Shown here: positions 36,533 through 50,955 of the stretch, in pieces | How positions within the stretch are numbered: the first letter of the stretch is position 1 | How the letters are laid out: each line of letters opens with the position of its first letter | The notes under the pieces: model-generated | The model's database searches: none | Told to the model about the DNA's origin: nothing | Seen by the model: the letters and a program-made list of their open reading frames with translations, nothing else | Assembly (NCBI RefSeq): GCF_040939455.1 | Contig: NC_134106.1 | Location: 43,050,001-43,114,000, forward strand | Direction: 5' to 3' | DNA: 64,000 nucleotides | Source of the DNA: Microcebus murinus | Taxonomy: Eukaryota; Chordata; Mammalia; Primates; Cheirogaleidae | Made by a program: the position numbers and the translations under genes

Positions 36533-36951
36533 TGTCTGAGTGTGTCCCCCAAATGTATGTGTTGAAACTTAATGGCAAATGTAGCAGTATTGAGAGGTGG
36601 AGCCTTGAGGAGGTAGTTAAGTCAGGAGGGCAGAGCCCTCAGGGATGGAATTAGTGCCCTTATAAAAGGGCTTGAGGGAGTGGGTTCCCTCTCTTTTGCT
36701 CTTCTGCCATGTGACAACACAGTATTCATCTCCTTTTTGCCCTTCCACTTCCATCCCTTCTACCACATGAGGCCATAACATTCAAAGTGCCATTTTGGAA
36801 GCAGAAACATGGTCCCTACCAGATACCAAACCTGTTGGTGCCTTGATCTTGGACTTCTGTCCTTCAGAACTGTGAGGAAATAAATTTCTATTATTTATAA
36901 ATTATCAAGTCTATGATATTTTTATTATAACAGTATAAAAGGACTAAGACA
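36533..36951 (+). repeat. MaLR (ERVL-MaLR, MLT1-type) LTR, sense
   Basis: Starts TGTCTGAGTGTGTCCCCCAA. Continues with GGAATTAGTGCCCTTATAAA (TATA-box block), CTCTTCTGCCATGTGACAAC, TTGATCTTGGACTTCTGTCC, GAACTGTGAGGAAATAAATT (polyadenylation block), and ends GGACTAAGACA. Solo LTR of about 419 bp. Expected short target duplication not found. Confidence 0.8.
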
Positions 36952-37456
36952 GAAGGTATGAACTTTTGTTCTCTAGGAGGATTGAGAAAAAAGTTTGAAA
37001 ATAATGCTTATGTAACAAATTAATTAGCTTTTTTTCCAGCTTGTTTTTTATCCAATTAGTAATTCCACTCTACTTTTGGGTTTGATATAAGAGAACAGTT
37101 TTCTTTTAAAATAATTGGGTAAATATTTGAAAAGAAAAAGGGAAAAGAAAAAGGATGATTTTGACATTTATGAGCTTGTGAGATATTATGTACTTCAATT
37201 ATAACTTTATTGTATATTTCTTGCCTAATTAATCCAAAAGGGAGGTTATGCAGGTAAACTACCACCAGGGCCTATTGAATTGTCCCAGTGTCACTTCTTC
37301 CTACAACATATGTGGTATCATAAAAACATGATGGTGTCACTCTGCCATCTACAATAACTAATCAAAAGAAATCAGGATATAAATTATGATGAGACTAGTA
37401 TCCAAGCATGGAGTTTCTTATGGATAATATATTTTTGTTTAAATTCATTTTGGGGT

Positions 37457-37585
37457 AAGCCAGGCATGGTGGTGCATGCCTGTAGTTCCTGCTGTTGGGA
37501 GGCTGAGGTGGGAGGATCACTTGAACCCAGGAGTTCCAGTCCAGCCTGGCAACATAGGAAGACCACTGTCTCTAAAACAATAATA
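37457..37585 (+). repeat. Alu monomer (FLAM-like), sense
   Basis: About 130 bp: AGCCAGGCATGGTGGTGCAT, GGGAGGCTGAGGTGGGAGGA, GTCCAGCCTGGCAACATAGG, then TCTCTAAAACAATAATAA. Free left monomer, older than the dimeric Alus. Confidence 0.8.
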
Positions 37586-38374
37586 ATGAATTGATATTGG
37601 GGGGAAATTTTATATCCAGCATTTATAAATAATGTATTTGACTTCATGAAAATAATTATTCATACTTATTATCCTAAAGACTAATTGCTTTTTATAAGAT
37701 CAAATTACAATTAAAACTTAAATAATTTAGTTTTAAGTGACTAATCTTTTTATTAATGTAGAAGAATCAGGCATGAATGATTAAGGGAAGTGTATTATCT
37801 TCCACAATATTTCTTCTTTTAAAAAAGGAGAATACCTATTACACAGAATTATTGTGAGAATGTAATGAGGCAACGTTTGAAAAGAATTTTGTAAATTTAT
37901 AATTACTATGCCCTGAATATTTGATAGAAAAATAAAGAATGAATAAATGAAAGAAAGAAAACTAGTGCAGGAATAAAAGTAGTTCCTTATCTTTACCATT
38001 TAGAAAGTTTCTATAACATAGTGAAAATTTTAAAGTCTCATTTTAATTGTGCTTTTATTTCTGAAATAACAGTTTTATTTAAACACAGTAGTGCATACTC
38101 TGCCAAATGTGAGATAAGCAAATGCTCTTTATCTAGGTTATTTATTTTAAAGAATAATTAAAAGTGTTGGCTTTTTCAAACCAATGTATTCATATAAGAG
38201 TTTTAAAATATTATATCATAATTATGTATTAAATATAAAATAAAGCTATTTATTAATAGTAAAATTTCATATTAATTTTCTTTTCTATAGTAGTTTAAGA
38301 CACTCATTTTAAAATGTAGGTTTTAAATTATTTTAATCATTAAATTATCTCCCCTTCTCAAAAGTACCTTATTT
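37586..38374. other. No gene recognised
   Basis: Very AT-rich sequence. Confidence 0.4.
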
Positions 38375-38390
38375 CTTCTGTATAAATCTT

Positions 38391-38729
<339 letters not shown>

Positions 38730-38746
38730 CTTCTGTATAAATCTTT

Positions 38747-41700
38747 ATTAACTGTCCACAGCATTGTGTTAAGCATCGTGGGGTATAGAAGTATGTAAGG
38801 GTTGCCTTGTGACCAGGAGCTTTCCATCAGGTAAAAAAACAAGCGCACTGTAAGGGACATGGGTTAATAAATAAATTACAAATGAGTAAATAAAACTCAG
38901 TTCAAACAAGCACAATAAGCTCAATTCAAGGATCCAAGGGTCATAAGCTATATTTGTCACAGTGATTTTTCTATAGCATTTCACTGGCTATTGGAGAAGA
39001 CAGATTGATATATAGATCATGCCAGTGTAAGGGAGTAATTTACAAAGCATAAGTGAGCACAATGTAATCAATCCCCCATTTACAGAATGTTTTCTGACGA
39101 TTTATGAAGCTATGTCTCTAATTGACACACTAACATTTGTGACCATCTTATAATGAAAACACATGAATTAGCCATGCATGGTGTTTAGAGTTCTGGCCTT
39201 GGTGACAGAAGATACAATTTCTGTTAATTCCAGTGCTCCCACTAAGTTTTATGATATTGAGCAACTGGCTACATCCTTTCTATCATTTCCTCAAAGGTAG
39301 AAAAAAAATGTCTCAATACATTGATGAGAAGGTCTGTGGGTAGAAGTCACAAGGTCTATGAATTTGAATGAGAAAAAATTTACATTCACTAACTTCTAAT
39401 AGAAATTTAGTATTTCTTACCATTCAGCTAATCATGGAAGTATTAGCACACCTCCAAATTTAACACCATGAGAAATTAGTCACAAGTAGTTTCATATGAT
39501 ATTACAGATATTGTAGATATCTCAAAATAAGACTGAAAATATTATTTTACACTTGTTATATAGTATGTTAATATGCAAGAATATATACTATCAAAATATT
39601 TTGATAATTGCATTTTAGTATTTTTTATAATCCCATGTACATATTGTATGCATGTAAAAACATTAATTTCAAAAATAGATTCACCAGGCTTCTAAAAGAA
39701 TCCAAGAAGAGAGGGGGAAAAAAGTTGAAAATTCCTTCACTATATTATCTCTAGGATTTGGTACAGATGTAATATTTTAAGCATCTAATTATAATCCAGA
39801 ACATTTACAATTTTCTATTCTCACCATACAACTAAGAGTGTTAGGAAAAAACTGAGATTGGTGAAGACTGAAATGTATCATGAGTTAGTTTTTTGGGTCC
39901 ATTAGCATACTCTGGGGCATAAAGTATTTAAACATGAAAATTGAAAACAGCAAGAAAGACCAGTAAGCAAGGAAGCTGCACTTTATGGGGTTTTGTTTTG
40001 TGTGTGTGTGTGTTCTTTCAATTAAAAAACTCCTGTTGCTAGTTTAGACACCCACATATCTTTAATCAGTTTTGTTTTTCTGACTCCTTGGCTTGGCTTC
40101 ACCAATGTTCCTGTGACTACCCACCCAATTTCACTTTCTGTATCACCTCTTCTTGACACTAGAGCTCAAGCAGCCTAACAATAAGCTTTAGAAAATACTA
40201 ATAAAAGATTCTTAAAGTAGTTGAGAGTTGTATAATGGAGAAAGACTTTTGTGATGCCTGGGAGAAATGATAGTATTGGGAGAAATAGAGGATGCCATGG
40301 AGGGTGTCCCCACTGAGAGGAGCAGACCTAAAGGATCACACAATAGGTCCGAGAGAGTGAAGACCCACCATGGCCTGTGCAGAGGAGGCCATGCACGTGT
40401 GCAGGTGGGGGGAGAGTAGAGAGTAATTCAAGGTAGGCATGAAAGCCCGTACTAAGTTATGTCAGGAAAATCAGAAACTTAGAAAACATACATTAAGAAA
40501 AAGACTAAAAATACTACTTTGAACAACTTACATAGGAAATAAGGGGGAAATGGATGTATTTACATGATTACCGTCATTATTGCTACTTTTATTCTGTGTT
40601 TCATATTGGATTGTGACTTTAGTCTACCTGTGATTATTTTTTAGAATTTAAAATTTAGATTTTGAATTTTTTTCTGGATATCCTAGGTCTACTTTTAAAA
40701 TTATTTTTATGACTTTCTTTCTGATTAGCAGAAAGTATAGTACTGTCAATGGTTTCTGTTCCACATAGTTGCTGACTTTTGCACCTTTTCCAAGAATCAA
40801 AGGAATGGAAGGGTGGGAAATCAGATCAGGTTACATCCACGATACACCTTTGGTAAACATTTTTTGCTTTCCACAGATCCTTTTTGAATTTATTGCAGTC
40901 TTCTCTAGTCTACCTGAGCTCCCTCAGCTCTTTTCTTCATTTATATTCTTTATTTACTTACCTAATAGAGTGAATAAATAATTTTGTTGGAGCCTCATTT
41001 GGAACTTACTGGATTTCAGAAAACAAATTCTTTTGAGGTTTTCTGATTAAAGTAAATAAGTGCAGCTCTATATGACTCTACCAATTTAAGTGACAGTATC
41101 TAATTTAATTTTGTAAAATTTAACTAAAATGGAACAAAAACGATATTGTTTCTGAAAAGCAAATGATAAGTAGGTCAGAAAATATTCTAAAGTTACTAAG
41201 CAATCTGATTAAAAGTTGGAATGAGTTACTGAAGGCTTTGATCATATCTTATAACTGAAATGCTTTATAACACTTTTACCCTACATGATTTCAAGCAGTA
41301 AAAAGGGATTCCAAGTCCTCCTTCTACAATTTACAGATTTATAAAGTAGTTATATTCAGGGGTTCCCTTGATTCAACAACACTGCATTGATATACAAAGC
41401 ACCAATAATAATGTCTCAGAAGTTGCTCATATTTACAGAGGAAACTTTGTATAGAGATCTTTAGCTTGGCTTTTAAGAATAGGAATATGAATACAAGCAT
41501 ACTTTGGAATCAAAGAAGCATAAAAGGAAACTGGCTATTCTATGATTTGTCTAATCTTTTCAGCCTGGTACCCAAAGCTTCAAAAATGAACATGGTTTAG
41601 TGAAGCTTCTAAACGCAGGGGGTATGAGAGAAATACCAAGGAAAGAATGGAAAGGAAATGGTTTGTGTCTGAGGTAATGATGAGGAATACAGTTGCTACT

Positions 41701-41934
41701 CATTGGTGAAAATAAACAAAGTGTAGCTAGAAAGAATTGTGTCTACTGTATCTTACCAACTTTTACATACCGGGATAAAAAAAATCTGTGTATGCCAGAA
41801 TGATCCTAGAGAGAGAGATATTCCAAAATAAATACTTATATTTATGGAAGTATTATAGTTATTTAGTCTAGGTTCTTGAAATATAGAAGTCCTTGGAAGT
41901 CATTTCAATCTTAACTAGTAGTTCTCTACTGATT
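38747..41934. other. Mostly unassigned; one MIR-like fragment
   Basis: 39185-39310 has MIR-like sense wording (TTGAGCAACTGGCTACATCC). A short (TG)n lies at about 40000-40012. No gene recognised over about 3.2 kb. Confidence 0.35.
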
Positions 41935-41945
41935 GGTATTTTTCT

Positions 41946-42281
41946 TTCTTTTTTTTTTTTTTGAGACAGAGTCTCGCTTTGTTGTCCAGGCTAGAGTGAG
42001 TGCGTGGCGTCAGCCTAGCTCACACACAGCAACCTCAAGCTCCTGAGCTCAAGCAATTCTGCTGCCTCAGCCTCCCAAGTAGCTGGAGTACAGGCATGCA
42101 CCACCATGCCCAGCTAATTTTTTCTATATATATTAGTTGGCCAATTAATTTATTTCTATTTATAGTAGAGACAGGGTCTCGTTCTTGCTCAGGCTGGTTT
42201 CGAATTCCTGACCTCGAACAATCCGCCCGCCTCCGCCTCCCAGAGTGCTAGGATTACAGGCATGAGCCACCACGCCCGGCC
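41946..42281 (-). mobile_element. Alu SINE, lemur-type, antisense
   Basis: Poly-T then GAGACAGAGTCTCGCTTTGT; GGCTCTCAC-type right arm as GTGGCGTCAGCCTAGCTCAC, with a small CACA duplication; linker and left arm present; ends CACCACGCCCGGCC. Target duplication GGTATTTTTCT at 41935-41945 and 42282-42292. The TTCGAAACC part of the B box is preserved on the minus strand. Confidence 0.95.
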
Positions 42282-42789
42282 GGTATTTTTCTAGAATGAC
42301 GTTTTTAAAGATAAAATGTATAATAACTTAAATCTCTGCTCTTTTCAAAGATTGTGACAGGTTTTCTATTTTACCATGCTAAGTTAGAATAAAAGTCTTT
42401 TTTTCTTGCAAAGGTGAATACTATAAACATGGTTTACATGGCACTGCCTACCCTGCATAAGACTCCAAATTGCTTCAAATTCTCTTGAAAGTACCTTAGT
42501 TCTTCCACTTAAGTATTTAAAATTTGCTATTTTCAAATTAAATATCCAATTCTTTAAAATTATTTTAGGATACCTACTTGATTATAAGTTTATTGGCTAG
42601 TAGTTTCTTAAGTACAGGATTGAAATTGGCAAAATCAATTGGCAGCATGTTTTTCAGAATGGTTTTAATTAGAACATATTATTAAAAAGATTACATTCTG
42701 ACATTATTAGGGACCATTTGAAAAAAAAGTCATCATTCAGGTATTAGTGCAAGTGTTTTAATCTTCATATGGTTTACCTTTATCCCAGC

Positions 42790-43050
42790 TAAAGAATTAA
42801 TCCTTGCTCTTGTGTTATACCCCCTCCCACTGTCATACTTCCTTATGTTTCTTCTCTTTTGTTTCCCTTTCCAGCACCTTTAATATGTAAATTTATTACT
42901 GTTTTATGGTTGCTATTTCCTCAGTTGATGTTATCTCTATGAGAGCAGAAATCTTGTTTATATGTTTCCTATATAGCAATAGAAATAATGCCTATCATAC
43001 AGTAAAGAATAAATAAGTAAATGCCTGAATGAATGAATAAAAGAAATCGA
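42790..43050 (+). repeat. L2 3' end, sense
   Basis: GTTATCTCTATGAGAGCAGA followed by ATCTTGTTTATATGTTTCCT and the ATAAATAAGTAAATGCCTGA tail with GAATGAATGAATAAAAG. Clear L2-type end. Confidence 0.65.
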
Positions 43051-43204
43051 AAAGTTTTCGTAAATGAAGGCCTGTTACCAAAGGTGTATCTTAGCTGTCA
43101 TTGGTACAAAAGTAAAGATCGAAGTCCTTAGATTTCCAATGACTACAAAATATGTGTACCTCAAGGATAATTCTTAGACAATACCTTCCTTTAAAGGACA
43201 GAAA

Positions 43205-46200
43205 TGTCTTTTTGGAGTTGAATCATTATTCCATTGTATGAATATACTAAATTTATTAATTTATTTTCTCAATGACGGCCATTTGGCATGTTTTCTATCT
43301 GGGATTATAATGAATAAAATAGCTATGAACATACATTTACAAACCTGTTTGTTAACATTTCATGGACATTTTGTTTTGAAGGATAAATACCAAGGAGTCG
43401 AGTGTTAGGTTATAAGGTTGGCATATCTTCAACTTTATAAGAAACTACCATATGTTTATTCAAAGTAATTGCACCATTTTACACTCCCTGCAGAGTATGA
43501 AAGTTCCAGTTGTTCCACATCCTCACCAACACTTGACTTCTGTATTTTAACCATTTGTGTGTATGTGTGAACTCTTAGCACCTTTGAAATGACATCTGAC
43601 TGATGAATATAATGTTGAGCACCTTCTTATGCATTTATTGGTCATTTTTATACATGTCTTTAAGAAGTATTTCATCAGATCTGTTTCTTGTTGAGTTGTT
43701 TGCTTTTTCATTATTGATTTATACAAGTTTTTGTGTATGCTGGGTCCAAAGCCTTTATCAGATATAGGTACTGAGAACAGAATATTTTCTCCCATTATGC
43801 AGGTTGTATGCTCAGTGTTTTATTGTGTCTATTTAAGAATAGATATAATCAATTTTGATGGATTGAAATTTAACATTTTTCCTTTTATTAAGGATAGTGT
43901 TGTTTTGGTCCTACACAACTTTTATTTAATTTATAGTTGTGAAGATACTTTGCTATGTTTTTCATAGAAGCACTATGACCTTACCTATGAATCATTTAAG
44001 TCTATTATCCATCTCAAATTAAATTTTTTTCTATCAAGTAAGATACAGTTCAAAGTTCATTTTATTTCATATGGATATTCAATTGTGACAGCAACATTTG
44101 TTGAAAAGCCTTCCTTTTCTCACTGGATTATATTGGCTCCTTTGTCAAAAATCAATTGACTGTGTATGTATGATTTTTATTTCTGGGCTGTATCTTTGCC
44201 CCGTTTCTGCTCTTAAGGGAAAAGCATTTACTATTTCAACATTAAGTATGATGTTATCTATAGATTTTTTCCATAGATTTATTTTCTAAAATAGAAGAAG
44301 ATGCTGTCTATTTCTAGTTTGCTAAAAGATCATTGTAATGAATGGCTGCTAATTTTGTCAAATGCTTTTTCTACATTTATTGTTTAACCATGTGATTTTT
44401 CCCTTCATTTTACAATGTGATGATTTATACATTGGTTGATTTTTGAATCTTAAATCAACCTTTGTATCTAGAGATAAAATACACTTGTATTAACCTTTTT
44501 ATATATTGTTAAACTCAGCTAAGATTTTGTGAAGGATTTATATGTCTTTATTTATGAGGGATATTGTTTTTGTTGTTTTTATTGTTTTGTTTTTGCAATG
44601 TATTCTTTGGTTTTGGTATTAGCATGATTATGGCACATAAAATGAATCAAGAAGTATTTCTTCTTCCTCCTTCATTTTCTAAAATAAGTTGGATAAGATT
44701 GACGTCATATTTTCCTTTAATCTTTAATAAAAGTGACTGGATCTGCCAATTGGGACCAGAATTATTTTTTGTAGGAAATATTTTATTAAAAATCCAGTTT
44801 CTTTAACAAGTAATTTTTCCATATCTTCTTAGTATTGAATACATTGCTATAAAGTTGTCTCTAATGTCTTTTTTCCTTTTAATGTCTGTGGAATCTGTGA
44901 TAATGTCTTTCATTCTTAATATAGCAATTTGTACTTTTTCCTTTTTTTATTATTTATTAATTTTGCAAGGGACATGACAATTGCATTAATATTTTTATTT
45001 TTTTATTTTTTTATTTCAGCATATTACGGAGGAAATGTTTATGTTACATATATTGCTTTTTTTATGTTTTAATCATTTTAACTTTTTATGTTTTCTATTT
45101 TATCAATTTTTATATTTATGCTTATTTTTTCCTTTGTTCTATTTACTTTGGACCTAACATCCTTTTTTCTCTAGCTTAAGATGGATATTTTAAACATTTA
45201 TTTATTTATTTTAAAATAATTTTTATTTAAAATATCTCTTCTAATATATCCACTAATATCATAATTTTGTCTGTGAACACTATCTTCATCCAATACATAT
45301 TCATGTTATGTTTTAATCTTCATTCAATGTAAAATAGTGTCTACTTTCTCTTATGATTTTTTTAGTTAATAACAAATATGTGTATTTATTGTCAAGTATT
45401 AGAAAATTTTATAGATAATATTGTTATTAATTTGTAATTATTATGGGTTATTAGAAAACATTCTGCCTAATTGCAAGCCTTTGAAATTTACTGAGATTTC
45501 TTTTTATGGCCTAGTTTGTTCATGTTGGTGAATGTTTTATGTGCACTTGAAAAGCCTGTGTATTCTGCAGTTGTTGGATGTAGAGTTCTATAAATTTTAT
45601 TTAGGTCAAGTCATTAGATAGTGTGGTTCAAATCTTGTATACATGTACTGATTTTGTCTACTTAATCAATCAGGAGGTATCATAATCTGCCACTAGGATT
45701 GTGACTTTATCTGTTCCTTTCCTTATTCAGGTGATTTTTTTCTAACATGTAGTTTTATATAATTTTATTAGCTGCAAACATATTTAGGATTGTTATGTTT
45801 CCTGAGAAACTGACCTTTTCATTTTTATGAAATGCCCTTTTCATCTCTAGTAATATTCCTTGTCTCGAAGACTACTTCCCCTGACATAAATATAGCCTCA
45901 CCCACTTTCTTATTCTTACCATTTTTACACTAAATATTTTTTCCACTCATACTTAATTAAGTTTGTATCTTTATATTTAAAGAGCATTTGTTGTAAGCAG
46001 CATATAGTGGGATGTGGCTTTTTTATTTTGTCAACATTCGTGGTGTTTGTATGTAATGTAATTATTGATATGATTAAGCTTAAGTACTGCATCTTGCTAT
46101 TTGTTTCATATTTTTATATTTGTTTTTGGTTTTTCTCTTTCTCATTTCCTGCCTTCTTTTGTGTTAATTGAGGTGGGGGGTGTCTTTTTTATTTTTTTAT

Positions 46201-47260
46201 TTATTTTTTTATTTATTTTTATCTCTTGTATTGTCCATTTAAACATGTCTCTGTGTTATCTTACTGTTGTTGTTGAGATCACAATGTGCATCTTTAACTT
46301 ATCATGATCTAATTTCAAATAATATATCACTTCATAATTTCAGAAACATCAAATTGTAATATTCCATTTAGTATTGTGTATTTCACTTTTAAATAACTTC
46401 ATAAAATTGTTATTTATACTTTAAACTTCTTTAAATAGTATATCTTTAGTAGTCTTTAATGAAATAAATCTTTCAAAATTATTTATTTCCACATATGTTT
46501 ACCTTCTTTGGTACTCTTCATTTCTCTAAAAGGATTCTCTTTATTATGTCTTATATTAATTATAATGAATGTTTCCTGGAAGCAAAATCTTTCAGCTTTT
46601 GTCATTTTAAATATTTCTGTATTTTTTCTTAATTTGAGAAATATTTTTGCTGGATATATACTTCTGAATTGAAGTGTTTTTTCTTTCATGACTCTAAAAG
46701 TATTATATCATTTCATTGCCTTTTGGTTTTTATTATTTCTGATGAAAAATTTGTTTTAATCCTTTTTATTAATTCTTTCTTCTCCCCTGCTTCTCCTCTT
46801 TCACCTCCTTTTTCTCTTGTTCCTCCTTTTGTTGATGATGATGATAATGATAGGGTATCTAATGTGCCTTTTTTCTCCAGCTGCTCTTAAATTTTTCTCT
46901 TTATTTTTGATTTCCAGAAGTTTTACTATATTGTACCTGTGAGGGTCTTCTTTGTATTTACCTTGCATTGTGTTATCTGAGTTTTTTGGACCTGTGGATT
47001 AATGTTTTTCATTAATTGTAGAAGCTTTTCATCCACTGTCTCTTTAAAGATGCTTTAATACATTTATCATAGTTATTTTATACTCTTTTTTCTTCTAATT
47101 CGAACCTCTGGCCCATCTATGGTCTCCTTATACTGACTATTTTTATGTTTGATTATGAGTCACTTTTTCCTACTTTATTGTCTTTCTCCAAAGATATCTG
47201 TTTGCCAAACCTCATCTTCTCATCTTAAAATAATGAGTAGTAACTAACATGAATGAGATC
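43205..47260 (-). mobile_element. Old L1 (L1M-type), antisense, nearly continuous
   Basis: The 3' end is at about 43205 and the 5' side at about 47260. Blocks in antisense order: AGCTATGAACATACATTTAC and CCAACACTTGACTTCTGTAT (3' part), TTGTTGAAAAGCCTTCCTTT (ORF2), GTGTATTCTGCAGTTGTTGG and CACTAGGATTGTGACTTTAT (ORF2 N-terminal side), then ORF1/5' wording at 46600-47100. Strongly diverged, with T-rich runs at 44975-45020 and 46185-46222. About 4 kb of one element, broken but mostly collinear. Confidence 0.75.
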
Positions 47261-48789
47261 CCCACCCCCAAAATAGCATGCTTCCTGCTCTGCCAAGGTT
47301 CTGATAAAGGGAATTGAGTCACTTTCATCTGTGGTTGAACTCAGACTTGGATTAATTGTGCCATTAATTAGATTTAGTTCACTATTATTTCAGTATTTGA
47401 AAGAGGTGATATTAGGACTTTTCTTTTGTCAGGTTTTTGGATGTGAGGTTTTGGGTTATAAGGACTAGTGAGATTTTCAGAGTTCTTTATGCTTTACAAC
47501 CTAATTATGAGTTTTCTGAAAGATCTCTCCCACCCCTCTTTCTCTCTCATTTATATCACAGCCAACAGCTTTTTCACTTGCTTGGGAATTCTTTTTGCTT
47601 TCCAGCTCTCCTTATTTTTCTGTTTCTCAGGAAATATAGCCTTTGGTCATCTCTGCAGTACACTCTGTCAATATTTGATGCATATTAGGGTTATATCTCT
47701 GCCATTCTTTCCTGCTCCCAGCAATCAGCAGGATTATGCTTTGTACTTGGTGAAAGCCCAGTGTGTTTTGAGGTATTTTTTTAATTTTCCTATCCTCATA
47801 GCTTTCAGCATTCCTCTTGGTACCACTTTGGTGAAAGGCCAACAGTAAAAAAAGTTAGTGTATGAAAGTACACTTATTTTATTTCTGCAGATCCCTGGGT
47901 TTCTAACCCAATATGCCAGTCATAATGTTATCATTTCCTGTTTATTAGAGGCTACCCTAATCCTTTAGAGCTAGAGAGATCTGTCCACTGTTATTGAAAG
48001 TTGTTGCTCTAGAGTGAAAGCTGGTAGCTTATGCTTATTTATAGAAAGTGACAATAAATTGGCTTACCTGATGATAAAGTGTAAGAATATAATCTTACAA
48101 ATCAGATCAAGTCTATGCATGATATGTATTTACAATTAGGCACAAAATGTGAGTGAGTGATACCTTCCTAAGAAAAACAGCAATAGCATTTATAATATTT
48201 TGGTTATTGCTGAGTCGTAGAAACAAGTAGAGACAAGAATTATGTAAATACTTGTTTCTAAAATCTAAAGGTCAGTGTATTGAGACGTTAGTCTGTGTGC
48301 ATTGTCCTGGAAGTTTGAGCAGAGTAAGATTTTTCTATGGGCTACAATGTATCAGAGGAACTTAAACAAATGAGAAGTGAATTGAAAGTGGTTTAGATAC
48401 AGATAAAGTAACCAATATTTTCATAAATCATTTTTCTGAAGATTCAAGATAGTGAAAGAATTTCCTTATGAGTAGTGAGATAGAAACCAGGGTTTACAAA
48501 TAAAGCAGGATTCATGGGCACATGAATAAATACTGCACCTGTAGCTGCAGCAAATTTTTTTGTAGGTTGCCTGCAGGTTTAGGTACTAAGAAGAGTGCTA
48601 ATAAAATTTTCCAACTCCCTGTGGTCTATGAATGGCTATGATCTTTCCATCTATATGGAAAGTTAGCCACCTTATAACTGCATTAAGAAAATTTACTCTG
48701 TAAATAATATACAGATGGTACACTTTATAAACTTACCAGATATTCTTTTTGTACTTTATAAAGTCTCTAAAACAAGAGGTGGAATAACT
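47261..48789. other. No gene recognised
   Basis: Includes a 126-codon plus frame at 47468-47848 in T/C-rich sequence next to the old L1 5' end. It has no family resemblance and is probably part of a decayed repeat. Confidence 0.35.
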
Positions 48790-49885
48790 GAGCTCTTTAG
48801 TTTGGAATGCCCCAGGCATCAGTCCTCACTAACCCTCCTTGTGGTGTCATCCAAACTCATGGCTTTAATATTCGCTATGTGCCAGTTAATTCCAAATTTA
48901 TGGTTTCAGTTCATACCTCTCTCCCAAATTCCAAGCTCATATATCCAATGTCTGCTCAACAGCTCCTTTGGAACATCTAATTTAAAACCTATCCAAAATT
49001 GAAATTCTGATACAGCAAAGCACACGCTCCATGCATAGACATCTCTATATGAGGGGGAAAAAGACTCAATTTTTGAACTAATTAGGTTAGATCAAAAACA
49101 TTAAATTGTCCTTCATAATTTTTGTTTCTTCTCTCATATCTCACTTTACATTTTTCCCTAAATCCTATTGATTTTGGCTTTAAAATATGTTCAGAATCCA
49201 TCTATTCCTTGCCCTCTCTATTGCTAATAACTGAAGGTACCATGACCTCTTGTCTGGATCATAACTATAGCCTCCAAAATATTTTCCAACTTTTTACTCT
49301 CGATCTTATCAATCTATTGTAAACACAGAAGATCAAATGATCCTTATAATATCATGCCATGTTATGTCACTACTCTACTCAAAGCCCTGCCACTGCCAAA
49401 GTCCATAAAATGGCCAGGGCCCTACCATATTAGGCCTCCTCTTTGAACTTACCACTCTGCTCCAGCCATACTGTACTCCTCAACAATGTCAGGTTTGCTG
49501 TGCTTTTATGCCCCTTGTTCTAGATATTTCTTCCAGAGAGAAAGTTTGGTAAGATATATTAATTGGCTAATTTCTTAGATCTATCAAATTTTCCTTCAAA
49601 TCTCTGTACTCCATTACCATATTATTTAATACTGAAACTTACTCCCCTTAGTCAATCCTCTTTTCCCCCTTACTATGTTTATTTTTCTTTTCTTATAACA
49701 TCACCTTCTAATACATTTAATCATTTACTTTTCTATTATATTTAATTTTATTATCTGCCCTCATTCTAAAATATGAGCTCCACAGTGAATTTCTCTTTGT
49801 CTGTTTTGTTCATTACTGTATTCCAAGTACATAAAACTGTACCTGGCACATAGGAGGAACAAAAATAAATATTTGCTGAATTTAT
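48790..49885 (+). repeat. L2 ORF2 tail and 3' end, sense
   Basis: CTCATGGCTTTAATATTCGC, ATATCCAATGTCTGCTCAAC, GTCACTACTCTACTCAAAGC, CCACTCTGCTCCAGCCATAC, CTGTACCTGGCACATAGGAG, AAATAAATATTTGCTGAATT in order. About 1.1 kb, diverged. Confidence 0.75.
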
Positions 49886-50719
49886 ATTGCCTTGCCTTAG
49901 GCCTCTAGAGATGTGACAGTCCAGGGATGATTAAATATATAACTATAAGCCTCACCCTTTATGAATAAAACTTAAGCTTTTGAAAAAATTTTGAGTCAGC
50001 ATACAGATGCTAAGGAGGATATATATTACAAATTAACCAGTCCAATTGCAAAACTAAAGTTAAAAGAAAAAAATGTGATAATATGTTTATTTTACTCTTA
50101 TTTACATCAGAATTCAACTATCAATTATGTAAAATCATTTTAGGGTCTGCCAATTTCCTTGACTTAAATTAAATATATTACTTCAAATATTTTTTGAAAT
50201 TGGTAACTACAGAAATACATAACTGTAAAAATGCATTTCTTTTACCAAGATTTATAGCAATATAATTTGTTCTAGACTTAAAACTCCATCTGTAACAGAT
50301 ACACTATTTTATTTTAGGCGTGACTGATGGTCACCTGCACTCACCTATATTTAGGTGTATAATATCACTTGCTTCTTATATGTCCATCATTTCCACATAC
50401 ATTGTTAAAGTTTCTGTATCAGCAAAAATATCATTCTATCTCAAATGTCTACAAAATACAAAACCAAAGAACTTAATTCTAATTATGGTAGCACTGTATC
50501 ACTTGAGCAAGTCAAACAACTTCCTTAACAAAAATAAAATATATATTGCATTCATATTACCACCCCTTCATGAACCCAGGCAAATGTCAGTCTAGATGTA
50601 GTGCCAGCATTGTTCTGAATGCAAGGTCCCAGGCAGCCTCTATCTGTCATTGCCACATGGAATAAGACTCAACACTTCTTGAAAAAAAAATCTATTAATA
50701 TTACTGAAGAAAAAAATCC
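49886..50719. other. No gene recognised
   Basis: AT-rich unassigned sequence. Confidence 0.35.
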
Positions 50720-50955
50720 ATTTTAAATCACCTACCATGTGTTGGCACAATTCTAGTCTCTGTTATACATTATCTTAATCATAATATCACTGTAAAGCGA
50801 GAATTGTTTGTCACATTTTATAGAAAACAAAATTGAATGTTAAAATGTTATTAATTTCCGCAAGGTCATGAAGCTGGTAAAATATAGATCAAAGCCTTGT
50901 CCTCAGGTCTCTTTGCCTCTGAGCCTTGACTCATTTTATACCTACTTCCTAGCAC
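50720..50955 (-). repeat. MIR element, antisense
   Basis: CCATGTGTTGGCACAATTCT, TATACATTATCTTAATCATA, CGCAAGGTCATGAAGCTGGT, AGATCAAAGCCTTGTCCTCA. Clear antisense MIR order over most of its length. Confidence 0.75.

Noticed and set aside
47468..47848. 126-codon plus-strand open frame, hydrophobic
   Set aside because: Lies in T/C-rich sequence next to an old antisense L1; such sequence gives Phe/Leu/Ser-rich frames on the opposite strand without coding meaning.
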